A stretch of DNA of 64,000 nt, taken from JBGOTP01 sp963717075. Lineage in GTDB: Bacteria; Acidobacteriota; Vicinamibacteria; Vicinamibacterales; CAVVIG01. Position 1 is the stretch's first letter, and the number at the start of each line of letters is the position of its first letter. Shown piece after piece: positions 50,948 through 57,978 of the stretch. The stretch covers positions 1,054,001-1,118,000 of the forward strand of contig CAVQVI010000034.1 in assembly GCA_963717075.1 (NCBI GenBank), in the 5' to 3' direction. The translations under genes were made by a program, and so were the position numbers. The notes under the pieces are model-generated. The model ran no database searches. It was not told the origin of the DNA and worked only from the letters and a program-made list of their open reading frames with translations.

Positions 50948-52339
50948 ATGCCGAGCCACCCCAAACGCCACGCGCCCCAACGCCCCGCACCGAACGCACC
51001 CGGTCCGGATGCCCCATTGGCCACTGACGCTCCGGCGTCTGCGGAGGTGGAGAAGAGCGCGCCGCCAGGTCGCACGGGCGATCGGCTCAACATCACCGAT
51101 CTGAAGGACATGAGCATTCAGAAGCTCACGCAGGTCGCGAAGGACATGAATGTCGTGGGTGCGACCGGCGTGCGAAAGCAGGAGCTGATCTTTCAGATCC
51201 TGAAAGCGCAGACCGAGTTGAGCGGGCTGCTCTTCTCGGAGGGCGTGCTCGAAGTCCTTCCGGATGGCTTTGGCTTCCTGCGCGCGCCCGACTACAACTA
51301 TCTTCCCGGTCCCGACGATATCTACGTCTCACCCTCGCAGATTCGCCGCTTCGACTTGCAGACCGGCGACACGGTGTCCGGCCAGATTCGCCCGCCAAAG
51401 GAAGGCGAGCGGTACTTCGCGTTGATCAAGGTCGAGGCGGTCAATTTCGAGGCGCCTGAGCACGCGCGGGAGAAGTTGTTTTTCGAAAACCTCACGCCGC
51501 TCTATCCGCAGCAGCGGTTCACGCTCGAAACCGGCCCAGAAAGCCTGGCGGGTCGGGTGATGGATCTGCTCACGCCGATCGGCAAGGGCCAGCGCGGCCT
51601 CATCGTGGCGCCGCCGCGAACGGGCAAGACCATGCTCTTGCAGAGCATCGCGCAGTCGGTAGCGGCCAATCATCCCGAGGTGTATTTGATCGTGCTGCTC
51701 ATCGACGAGCGGCCGGAAGAAGTGACCGATATGCAGCGCTCCGTGGACGGGGAAGTCATTTCGTCCACCTTCGACGAGCCGGCGCAGCGGCATGTCCAAG
51801 TCGCTGAAATGGTCATCGAAAAGGCGAAGCGCCTGGTGGAGCACAAGAAGGACGTGCTCATCCTGCTCGATTCGATCACGCGTCTTGCGCGCGCCTATAA
51901 CACGGTCATTCCGCCATCGGGCAAAGTCCTCTCGGGCGGCCTCGACTCGAACGCGCTGCAGAAGCCCAAACGGTTTTTTGGCGCCGCGCGGAAAGTCGAG
52001 GAAGGTGGCTCGCTGACGATCATGGCGACCGCGCTGGTTGATACCGGCTCGCGCATGGACGACGTGATTTTCGAGGAGTTCAAGGGCACGGGCAACATGG
52101 AGATCCACCTCGACCGGAAGCTGGTGGACAAGCGGGTGTTCCCGGCGATCGACATCCTGAAGAGCGGGACCCGGAAGGAAGAGCTCTTGCTTCCGCGGGA
52201 GGATCTGAACCGCATCTGGGTTCTGCGAAAGGTGCTCAACCCACTGTCCGCGGTCGAGGCGATGGAGCTGCTGCTCGACAAGATGAAGAAGACGCCGTCG
52301 AATGCCGAGTTCCTGGCCTCGATGCAGAAGATGGGATAA
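50948..52339 (+). CDS. rho: transcription termination factor Rho
   Basis: Hexameric RNA-dependent ATPase that ends transcription, 463 residues. A Pro/Ala-rich extension of about 40 residues precedes the Rho N-terminal helices (DLKDMSIQKLTQVAKDMNVV). The RNA-binding OB fold is GVLEVLPDGFGFLRAPDYNY. The motor has Walker A GLIVAPPRTGKTMLLQSIAQ and Walker B VLILLDSITRLARAYNTVIP, followed by SGKVLSGGLDSNALQKPKRF FGAAR. It is slightly longer than the E. coli protein because of the N-terminal extension. An iron-sulfur CDGSH gene follows after eight bases. Confidence 0.97.
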   Translation: MPSHPKRHAPQRPAPNAPGPDAPLATDAPASAEVEKSAPPGRTGDRLNITDLKDMSIQKLTQVAKDMNVVGATGVRKQELIFQILKAQTELSGLLFSEGVLEVLPDGFGFLRAPDYNYLPGPDDIYVSPSQIRRFDLQTGDTVSGQIRPPKEGERYFALIKVEAVNFEAPEHAREKLFFENLTPLYPQQRFTLETGPESLAGRVMDLLTPIGKGQRGLIVAPPRTGKTMLLQSIAQSVAANHPEVYLIVLLIDERPEEVTDMQRSVDGEVISSTFDEPAQRHVQVAEMVIEKAKRLVEHKKDVLILLDSITRLARAYNTVIPPSGKVLSGGLDSNALQKPKRFFGAARKVEEGGSLTIMATALVDTGSRMDDVIFEEFKGTGNMEIHLDRKLVDKRVFPAIDILKSGTRKEELLLPREDLNRIWVLRKVLNPLSAVEAMELLLDKMKKTPSNAEFLASMQKMG

Positions 52340-52347
52340 CTCAGAAG

Positions 52348-52566
52348 ATGGTAACTATCAGACTCAGGCAGAATGGCCCGTACGTCGTCGACGGAGACGA
52401 CGACGTGCAGGTGCTCGACTGGAACGGCGATGCGTATCGGCCCACCAGACGCCCCGTTGCGCTGTGTCGATGCGGTGCCTCTGCGAACAAACCGTTCTGC
52501 GACGGGACGCACAAGGCGATCGGGTTTGCCGCATCAGAGGCGGCGCGCGATCCGGAGATTGGGTAA
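52348..52566 (+). CDS. CDGSH-type iron-sulfur protein
   Basis: A 72-residue protein with CRCGASANKPFCDGTHKAIGF (residues about 40-60), the C-x-C-x(n)-C-D-G-T-H cluster motif of mitoNEET-like proteins that hold a 2Fe-2S centre with three Cys and one His. The N-terminal strands (VTIRLRQNGPYVVDG) fit the small bacterial CDGSH type. It is probably an electron-transfer or redox-sensing protein. It is placed directly after rho. Confidence 0.88.
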   Translation: MVTIRLRQNGPYVVDGDDDVQVLDWNGDAYRPTRRPVALCRCGASANKPFCDGTHKAIGFAASEAARDPEIG

Positions 52567-52581
52567 GACCCGGATTCCGCA

Positions 52582-53763
52582 GTGAGTCACACGCGTCGCC
52601 TCCCGAGCTTTCCCATCGTCCTTGCAGGCTTTGCGGCGTTTCTCGATCTCTACCCTACGCAGCCGATTCTGCCGCTGCTGGCCCGCACGTTTCACGCAAC
52701 CAGCCTTGGCGTCAGCCTGACGATCACTGCACCCACCATGGCGGTTGCGCTCGCGGCCCCCTTTGCTGGACGGTTGGCCGATCGCGTCGGCCTCCGCCGG
52801 GTGATCGTCGGGTCGGCCTTTGCGCTGGCTGGGGCGACGCTGCTGGCAGCTACGGCAGTCAGTCTGCGGCAACTCATCTTCTGGCGATTCGTCCAGGGGC
52901 TGGCGACGCCCGGCGTATTCGCGACGACAATGGCGTACGTCCACGAGGAGTGGCCGCCGCAGCGCGTCGGACGCACCATGGCGGCATACGTGAGTGGAAC
53001 AGTCATCGGCGGCTTCACGGGCCGAGCCTTGACCGGCATGATCGCAGCGGCCATCAGCTGGCAGGCGAGCTTCGCCGTGCTTGCCCTCCTGAGTGCGGTG
53101 GTGGCGACAGTGCTGTGGGCCTGCCTTCCAGTGGAACATCGGGTGGTGAGCCGGCGTGGCAGACGCACACGCTCCCCAGCTGCGCTGTTCCAGCACCCGC
53201 AGCTTGTGGCGTCGTATGCAGTGGGGTTCTGCGTGTTGTGCTCGCAGGTGGCAGTTTTCACCTACGTCCCATTTCCTCTCGCGGCCCCTCCGTTCAATCT
53301 GTCGACGGCCGCGCTCGGCTGGATCTTTGCGGTGTATCTTGTTGGGGCCGTCGTCACGCCCTTGGCCGGGCGTTGGATCGATACGTACGGACCGCGTGTG
53401 GCGCTGGGGGCGGCGGTGTCCATCGGCATCGCCGGCGCGCTCATGACGACGGCTCGTTCGCTGCCGGTGATTATCGCCGGGCTGTCGGTGTTTGCGACGG
53501 GCGTCTTCGTGGCCCAGGCGAGCGCGACGAGTCATGTCGGCGCGAATGCCCAGGAGGATCGTGGTCTCGCCATCGGTCTGTATTCCAGCTTCTACTATCT
53601 TGGTGGCAGTGTCGGGGGCGCGATTCCGGCGCTGGCGTGGAGCAGAGCCGGATGGCCGGGGTGCGTGGCGCTGGTGATTGGCGTGCAGTTGACGACGTTG
53701 GCCATTGCGTTGACGACATGGTCGAGTCGACCTGGTGCGCATGCGGAGCCGGCGCCGGTGTAG
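52582..53763 (+). CDS. major facilitator superfamily transporter
   Basis: A 393-residue membrane protein with 12 predicted helices. The loop motif GRLADRVGLRRVIVGSA (residues about 62-78) is the MFS motif A between helices 2 and 3. FWRFVQGLATPGVFATTMAYVHEEW continues the N-half signature. The C-half repeats the pattern (GRWIDTYGPRVALGAAV). It resembles YnfM/AraJ-type drug or metabolite exporters; the substrate is unknown. GTG start 52582 lies 16 bases after the CDGSH gene. Confidence 0.85.
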   Translation: MSHTRRLPSFPIVLAGFAAFLDLYPTQPILPLLARTFHATSLGVSLTITAPTMAVALAAPFAGRLADRVGLRRVIVGSAFALAGATLLAATAVSLRQLIFWRFVQGLATPGVFATTMAYVHEEWPPQRVGRTMAAYVSGTVIGGFTGRALTGMIAAAISWQASFAVLALLSAVVATVLWACLPVEHRVVSRRGRRTRSPAALFQHPQLVASYAVGFCVLCSQVAVFTYVPFPLAAPPFNLSTAALGWIFAVYLVGAVVTPLAGRWIDTYGPRVALGAAVSIGIAGALMTTARSLPVIIAGLSVFATGVFVAQASATSHVGANAQEDRGLAIGLYSSFYYLGGSVGGAIPALAWSRAGWPGCVALVIGVQLTTLAIALTTWSSRPGAHAEPAPV

Positions 53764-54049
53764 CCTACGTACCGTCGATCGACGCGGAGAGCGCAGAGAC
53801 TCGCAGAGCAACATCAGGCTGCGCAATACGCTGCGACGCTGGCGACCATCAGGGTGCTTATCCAGGTTTGCGTATCCGCCGCGCCCGGTCTCCGATTCAA
53901 CGAGAAGTAGCGACGCTACCTGCAGTTCCCCATAGGTTGAAGCCGGCCGTCCAGCTCGATACACTGCAGCGGTCGTCGGTGTATTGGTTTATCGAGTTCC
54001 GCCGACTACTGGTTAGCCAGACGACCCTGTGCCGAGCGGAGGAACACCA
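53764..54049. other. intergenic stretch at the left edge of the cassette region
   Basis: It holds a copy of the cagagaacg-type repeat at about 53783-53808 (gcggagagcgcagagactcg). An imperfect inverted repeat follows at about 53954-54000 (cagctcgatacac against gtgtattggtttatcgag). No integrase gene and no clear attI site are seen. Confidence 0.45.
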
Positions 54050-54407
54050 ATGAGAAGTACTGCTCACGGTGATCTGCCTCGTTGTATTCACGGCATGCGT
54101 TGATGTCGTGCGTCGTGACGATGACCTCGAGACACTTGCAGACGTGTTTTCGAGCGTGGCCGACAAATGCCTGCTAGACGTGCGGGATCGTCGTGTCCCC
54201 TACGCGCAGTCCGCGAACTGCACCACGCAGTTGGATCGAGCAAGCGCCGCGTACGCTCGCCACCCTCGAGTGGAGCTGACCTATTCTGGCAGGGCAGTTC
54301 CGCGTCATGCGTACATTGCTGAGTCAGCGAAGGCTGTCGCATGGAGCGCCGCGGCACTGTCCAACGCGCAGTTTCCAGGAGCTCAACCTGTGACATCGCT
54401 TTGGTAG
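54050..54407 (+). CDS. small lipoprotein-like cassette gene, one-base frameshift near the start
   Basis: A strong ribosome binding site (CGGAGGAA) precedes ATG 54050, but that frame closes after 16 codons. Removing one A at about 54055-54056 gives MRVLLTVICLVVFTACVDVV, a perfect signal peptide with a lipobox (VFTA-C). About 100 residues without a recognised domain follow (RRDDDLETLADVFSSVADKC, ..ARHPRVELTYSGRAVPRHAY..). As the sequence stands, translation would need GTG 54069. First gene in the cassette region; function unknown. The protein would be anchored to a membrane by lipid. Confidence 0.5.
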
Positions 54408-54438
54408 AAGACGATTCTCTCAGGCCCTGTCTACGCGG

Positions 54439-54954
54439 GTGAGAGTGGACCCCCAAGGTCCGAGCCGAAAGGTTCGCAGATTGATCATGGTGCCGTTGGA
54501 CGATTTGGCTGACTGTCTCGCGCTGGTCTATCACGAGGCACGAAATGTGCGGCACCTTATTCGAGCCAAGGCACTCGACTCCGACAAATGGAAGCACCTC
54601 GTGGCGCTGCCAGCGAACCGGAATGATGCCTGGGCCGTCCTGCAGGAGGTTCGGCGCGCGGCTCGGTCGCAGGGCACAGTGTCTGCCGTGTTGCGCGAAT
54701 TCGAGAGTAGCTTTCACGTCAATCTTGCCGAACTTGAGGAACTCTATCGCCATGCCCGATGGCGAGGTTCGAGTTGTGGTGGCAATGCCTGGCTTGGGAT
54801 AACCACGTTGGTTCGTCGCTTGGTGGACAGCCTTGAGCATGGACTTGACGTCGAAGCGCGCGAAGTGCGTCGGCAGCTCAAGGCCGCTCGACACAATACT
54901 GGGACTGTGGCTGAGAAACTGCGACGATTGGACGAAGAATTTTCAAGTCGTTGA
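54439..54954 (+). CDS. hypothetical helical cassette protein
   Basis: A 171-residue ORF, or 155 residues if ATG 54487 (MVPLDDLADCLALVYHEARN) is the start, which I think more likely. It is predicted to be mostly helical with paired charged residues (LREFESSFHVNLAELEELYR, VRRLVDSLEHGLDVEAREVR) and no signal peptide. I do not recognise a family. It lies 12 bases before an attC site, the normal position of a gene within an integron cassette. Confidence 0.5.
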   Translation: MRVDPQGPSRKVRRLIMVPLDDLADCLALVYHEARNVRHLIRAKALDSDKWKHLVALPANRNDAWAVLQEVRRAARSQGTVSAVLREFESSFHVNLAELEELYRHARWRGSSCGGNAWLGITTLVRRLVDSLEHGLDVEAREVRRQLKAARHNTGTVAEKLRRLDEEFSSR

Positions 54955-54965
54955 GATTGTGAGCT

Positions 54966-55034
54966 GGCTAACATCGCGCTGGAGCCGTCGGCGCACGGTT
55001 TCTCAAGCGCCGCGGCTCAGCGCAGGCGTTAGGC
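54966..55034 (+). other. integron attC recombination site (complete, 69 bp)
   Basis: The site opens with R'' GGCTAAC (54966-54972) and closes with R' GTTAGGC (55028-55034). The inner arms are GCGCTGGAGCCG on the left and CGGCTCAGCGC on the right. They are exact complements apart from one unpaired G, the extrahelical base that directs strand choice by the integron integrase. The stem continues with CGGCGC/GCGCCG. Size, core sequences and asymmetry all fit attC. Confidence 0.88.
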
Positions 55035-55105
55035 AGCGAGAATTCTTCGATGGGTCATCAACGATCCACGGCTGGAAGTGGAAGCGCCGTGATTTAATCG
55101 TCTGC

Positions 55106-56128
55106 ATGGCCCGGCATTCGATCGCCCGCCTTCTGCCTATGAGTGCCTTCCTGGTTCTCAGTCTCTCATTTGGAGCAATTGGCAGGGGCCAAGCGCCACC
55201 ATTGACGGTTCCTCCTTACGGCAATCTCTCAGTCCGTGAAGGTTTCTTCGCGGGTGCTGATGACGTTCGCCTGTTCTACCGTCTCGTTCGCGAGGGGCGG
55301 GATGTGATCGTGTTCCTGCACGGCGGACCGGGAATGGGAATCGACGACGGAGGATACGATCTCGAGCCACTGGCAGCAAGGGGTCACACGCTGCTGCTGT
55401 TGAACCAACGTGGTGCGGGTCGTTCGGAGGTCATTGCCGACACCTCCAAACTGGGAATCGATTCCTACGTTCGTGATCTTGAGATCCTTCGTCAGCACTT
55501 CGCGCTTGGCCGCATGGCATTGATCGGTCTGTCATGGGGCAGTGCCGTCGTCGCAAAGTACGCCGCCGCAAACCCCGACCGCGTAAGTCGAATCGTGTTC
55601 CTGAGTCCGATATCCTTTACCGGCGACTCCAACAAGAAACGAGCTGCCCGCTTGATGTCAATGCTCGATCAGCGAGAGATCGCCCGCCTGACCGAGATTG
55701 AGAGTTTGTGGGACAAGACACCTGATGAGGCCCTTCCCGCACTGTGTCGAGATTCCCTTCTTCCCGTATTGAGGCTGTATGTCGAGAATCCAGAAAACCT
55801 CAACAGGACGCGGGGCAACATGTGTGGGTACTCTCCCGAAGCCCTTCGGAACATGAACAGGGCCAGCAGCGCTGGGGTCGCGTCGCTCGGGGCCTGGGAT
55901 TTTCAACCCTTCTTACGGACGATCCGGACACCAACCCTGGTCATAGAAGGGGAAAACAGCAACGCACCACTCGACGATGCGCGCGAGTGGGCGCGTGCAC
56001 TGCCCAACGGTCGGCTCTTGTTGATCCCCAGGGCGGGCCACATGAATTGGCTCGATCAACCGAATGCGGTAATCTCGGCCCTGGACGAATTCTTTCGGGG
56101 CCAATGGCCAAAGCTGTCGCGACGGTGA
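55106..56128 (+). CDS. exported alpha/beta hydrolase, prolyl-aminopeptidase-like
   Basis: A 340-residue protein with a signal peptide (ARLLPMSAFLVLSLSFGAIG, then RGQA). The oxyanion HGGPGMGIDDGGYDL motif lies near residue 72, LLLLNQRGAGRSEV follows, and the nucleophile elbow is GLSWGS (about 136-141). An acidic residue in EGENSNAPLDDAREW and the catalytic His in RAGHMNWLDQP complete the triad. It probably cleaves peptides or esters outside the cytoplasm. It is the single gene of a cassette bounded by two attC sites. ATG 55106 is preferred over earlier in-frame starts, which would translate the attC site. Confidence 0.75.
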   Translation: MARHSIARLLPMSAFLVLSLSFGAIGRGQAPPLTVPPYGNLSVREGFFAGADDVRLFYRLVREGRDVIVFLHGGPGMGIDDGGYDLEPLAARGHTLLLLNQRGAGRSEVIADTSKLGIDSYVRDLEILRQHFALGRMALIGLSWGSAVVAKYAAANPDRVSRIVFLSPISFTGDSNKKRAARLMSMLDQREIARLTEIESLWDKTPDEALPALCRDSLLPVLRLYVENPENLNRTRGNMCGYSPEALRNMNRASSAGVASLGAWDFQPFLRTIRTPTLVIEGENSNAPLDDAREWARALPNGRLLLIPRAGHMNWLDQPNAVISALDEFFRGQWPKLSRR

Positions 56129-56136
56129 CAATCGCT

Positions 56137-56805
56137 GCCTAACAGCAACTGGTGCGCCTTGAAAGGTTCTGATGACTAACCGGTGGAAGTCCGGTCGTGG
56201 TAATCGCCAGAGAGCCACGTAGCAGGCTGCCGCTGCACCTGGGCGACCGGGTGTGGTGAAGCGCAGTATCCTCCTGCGAAAGGAGCGCAACCCCGTAGTC
56301 CGTACCATGAAGGGAATCCTGCAGCGCCGACATGTTAGGCCCCGCAAGGGGACCAAGAGGGAGCCGAGCGTTTCATTTGACGCGAAGGCCACGGAAGAGG
56401 CGAAGACTCTGGACGCGCAGCCTCGAAGAACCCTCCGGCGTACGGGGAGCGAAATGCGGGGAGAGCCATCAGGGCAACAAGGGAGATCGGTACGTCTGGC
56501 TTCGGCTGTGGCGGTTCTTGAAGAAGCGGCAGGGCGCACGCGGTCGGCTGGATCCGGCGGCGTTTGTGGCGTGGGAGCGGCGGAGCGGCCTCGCCTACTT
56601 CTATCCCTCGGGACGATGGGGTGGTCAGGCCTTGCACGTCGTAAGGTGAAGGTTGTCGGTAAGCCGTATGAGGGAATACCTCACGTACGGTTTGATGTGG
56701 CAGGGAGTGGAGACCAGCACTTGGTGTCAGGCGCCACTCCCTGACCCTACGAGCCGACGGCGCGCTGGCCATCACCGCGCCGCGGCTCAGTTGCGGCCGC
56801 TAGAC
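56137..56805 (+). other. attC site split by a group II intron
   Basis: The left part is 56137-56151 (GCCTAAC core then AGCAACTG); the right part is 56751-56805 (GAGCCGACGGCGCG, loop, CGCGCCG CGGCTCAGTTGC, ending near a weak core GCTAGAC). Joined, they give a 70-bp attC. GCAACTGGAGCCG faces CGGCTCAGTTGC with a single unpaired G, the same architecture as the intact site at 54966. The R' core differs from GTTRRRY at two positions. Confidence 0.82.
56152..56750 (+). mobile_element. group II intron remnant inserted in an attC site (IIC-attC type)
   Basis: It begins GTGCGCC, the group II 5' consensus. It ends with a domain V hairpin at 56661-56693 (AAGCCGTATG-AGG-GAATA-CCT-CACGTACGGTTT) and a domain VI stem CAGGGAGTGG/CCACTCCCTG (56701-56710 with 56734-56743). 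A candidate branch-point A is at 56744, and it ends in AC at 56750. At 599 nt it is far shorter than a full intron. The interior has only remnants of a protein frame (for example WLRLWRFLKKRQGARGRLDP at about 56500-56560, possibly from the maturase end), so the reverse transcriptase is deleted. Excision from 56152 to 56750 would restore the attC site. Confidence 0.82.
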
Positions 56806-56828
56806 AATGCGAAACAGCTTCAGCAGCC

Positions 56829-56858
56829 TTGACAGGTGTATGTAATAGTCATATACAC
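56829..56858 (+). promoter_or_regulatory. promoter and palindromic operator of the BrnTA cassette
   Basis: TTGACA (56829-56834) and TATACA (56852-56857) with an ideal 17-base spacer. An inverted repeat GTGTAT (56836-56841) / ATACAC (56853-56858) overlaps spacer and -10 box, well placed for repression by the ribbon-helix-helix antitoxin. The expected transcription start falls on the A of the brnT ATG (56864), so the message would be leaderless. Confidence 0.7.
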
Positions 56859-56863
56859 TTCTC

Positions 56864-57193
56864 ATGGGCGTCCTCGACGAGTTCCTTGCCGGTCTCGAGG
56901 GGTTCGAGTGGGAGGCGAGTAATTCAGACAAGAACTGGCGCAACCACCAGGTGCGGCAGGCCGAGGCGGAACAGGTTCTGCTCAATCGTCCGGTGGTGTT
57001 TACGGGCGACCTCAAACATTCGCAGGCCGAGGCGCGATTCTTCACACTCGGGCGGACCGACAGTGGCCGACACTTGGCGATTGTGTTTACGACGCGTGGC
57101 AAACGTGTGCGGGTGATCTCGGCTCGGCCGATGAGCCGAGCGGAACGAAGGGCATATGGCCAAGTCGAAACGAAGTCTCAAGCCGATTCCTAG
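56864..57193 (+). CDS. brnT: BrnT-family toxin
   Basis: A 109-residue ribonuclease-type toxin of the BrnT family. It shows FEWEASNSDKNWRNHQVRQA (the FEWDxxKxxxNxxKH-like opening), EAEQVLLNRPVVFTGDLKHS, RFFTLGRTDSGRHLAIVFTT and VRVISARPMSRAERRAYGQV, the conserved C-terminal block. It would inhibit translation by RNA cleavage until bound by BrnA (family knowledge). It overlaps brnA by 38 bases. It has its own promoter and probably no leader. Confidence 0.85.
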   Translation: MGVLDEFLAGLEGFEWEASNSDKNWRNHQVRQAEAEQVLLNRPVVFTGDLKHSQAEARFFTLGRTDSGRHLAIVFTTRGKRVRVISARPMSRAERRAYGQVETKSQADS

Positions 57194-57539
57194 GTTTACC
57201 TCCGACGCCGAAGAACGTCAGTTCTGGGAGACGCATGACTCGGCTGACTATGTCGACTGGTCGAAGGCCGCGGTCGTGTCTCTGCCTAACGTGAAACCCT
57301 CAACGGAGACGATTTCCCTGCGACTGCCGGCGCCTTTGCTCAGCGACTTGAAAGCGCTCGCCAATAAGCGCGACGTGCCCTATCAATCGCTGCTCAAGGT
57401 ATTTGTGGCGGACCGAGTCGCTGCGGAGTGGCGGTCTTCGATGCATCGGGGCGCTCTATCTAACGAGGCGGTGCAGCCGACGAACCGTGTGCGGCGGAAG
57501 ATCAAGGTCAAGCGTCTCTCACGCACGGCTCGGGGCTGA
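57156..57539 (+). CDS. brnA: BrnA-family antitoxin
   Basis: A 127-residue antitoxin. The N-terminal IPRFTSDAEERQFWETHDSADYVDW is the BrnA/CopG-type toxin-binding segment. It is followed by a ribbon-helix-helix DNA-binding part ETISLRLPAPLLSDLKALANKRDVPYQSLLKVFVADRV. The last 30 residues (ALSNEAVQPTNRVRRKIKVK..) are unlike BrnA and are the read-through of an attC-like sequence starting at 57458, a common effect at cassette ends. It neutralises BrnT and should repress the promoter at 56829. Confidence 0.83.
   Translation: MAKSKRSLKPIPRFTSDAEERQFWETHDSADYVDWSKAAVVSLPNVKPSTETISLRLPAPLLSDLKALANKRDVPYQSLLKVFVADRVAAEWRSSMHRGALSNEAVQPTNRVRRKIKVKRLSRTARG
57458..57500 (+). other. left half of an attC-like site
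   Basis: ATCTAAC (RYYYAAC core) followed by GAGGCGGTGCAGCCGACG, typical of the left arm of attC sites. I could not find the complementary right arm or a GTTRRRY core in the next 200 bases, so the site looks truncated or fused to chromosomal DNA here. Confidence 0.5.
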
Positions 57540-57674
57540 GGGCAGGTCTCAGCCGTGTCCCGCAGTAGCTGTCGATCATCGCGATAGAGCCGTCGCGCCA
57601 GTGGTGGCGCGCACACTCATGCTGAGGCGCGCGGCGAGGGGAGCTCTGGCGGTATCCCTAACGAAAGACGACCA

Positions 57675-57958
57675 ATGCCGATTCTACGTATCCAACACTC
57701 CGTCCCGAACTTTGAAGGCTGGAAGCGCGCGTTTGAGAGCGACCCGTGGACCGGAAGGCATCCGGCGTTCGTCGGTACCACGTCCATCGTTCAGTCGCTG
57801 ACCCGAACTTCGTGATGATCGACCTGGAGCTCGACACCGTGGCTGAGGCCGAGAAGCTGCTGGAAAGACTGCGTCAGCTGTGGACGGGCCCAGGCGGCAC
57901 CGTCATACGGAGCCCCGAGGCCTGGATCGTCGAAACCGTTGAGGCGAGATCCCTCTGA
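57675..57958 (+). CDS. small conserved hypothetical protein, one-base frameshift
   Basis: MPILRIQHSVPNFEGWKRAF ESDP in one frame continues as VDRKASGVRRYHVHRSVADP NFVMIDLELDTVAEAEKLLE in another. Restoring one G in cccgtggacc (about 57742-57746) joins them as DPVDRKASGV, about 94 residues. The pattern (ferredoxin-like, alternating strands and helices) resembles small ABM-like stress-response proteins. Function unknown. It converges with ftsH and lies beyond the last attC trace, so it may be outside the cassette array. Confidence 0.55.
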
Positions 57959-57978
57959 CCAGGCCGTTTCGTTTGGGT

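Noticed and set aside
53930..54016. A further attC site before the lipoprotein gene
   Set aside because: GTTGAAG and GGTTAGCC look core-like and there is an inverted repeat, but the arms do not pair in attC order and the core bases deviate.
56253..56744. A 163-codon protein gene in the intron remnant
   Set aside because: The frame runs through domain V and VI of the intron and has no domain; it is non-coding intron RNA with only traces of a maturase frame.
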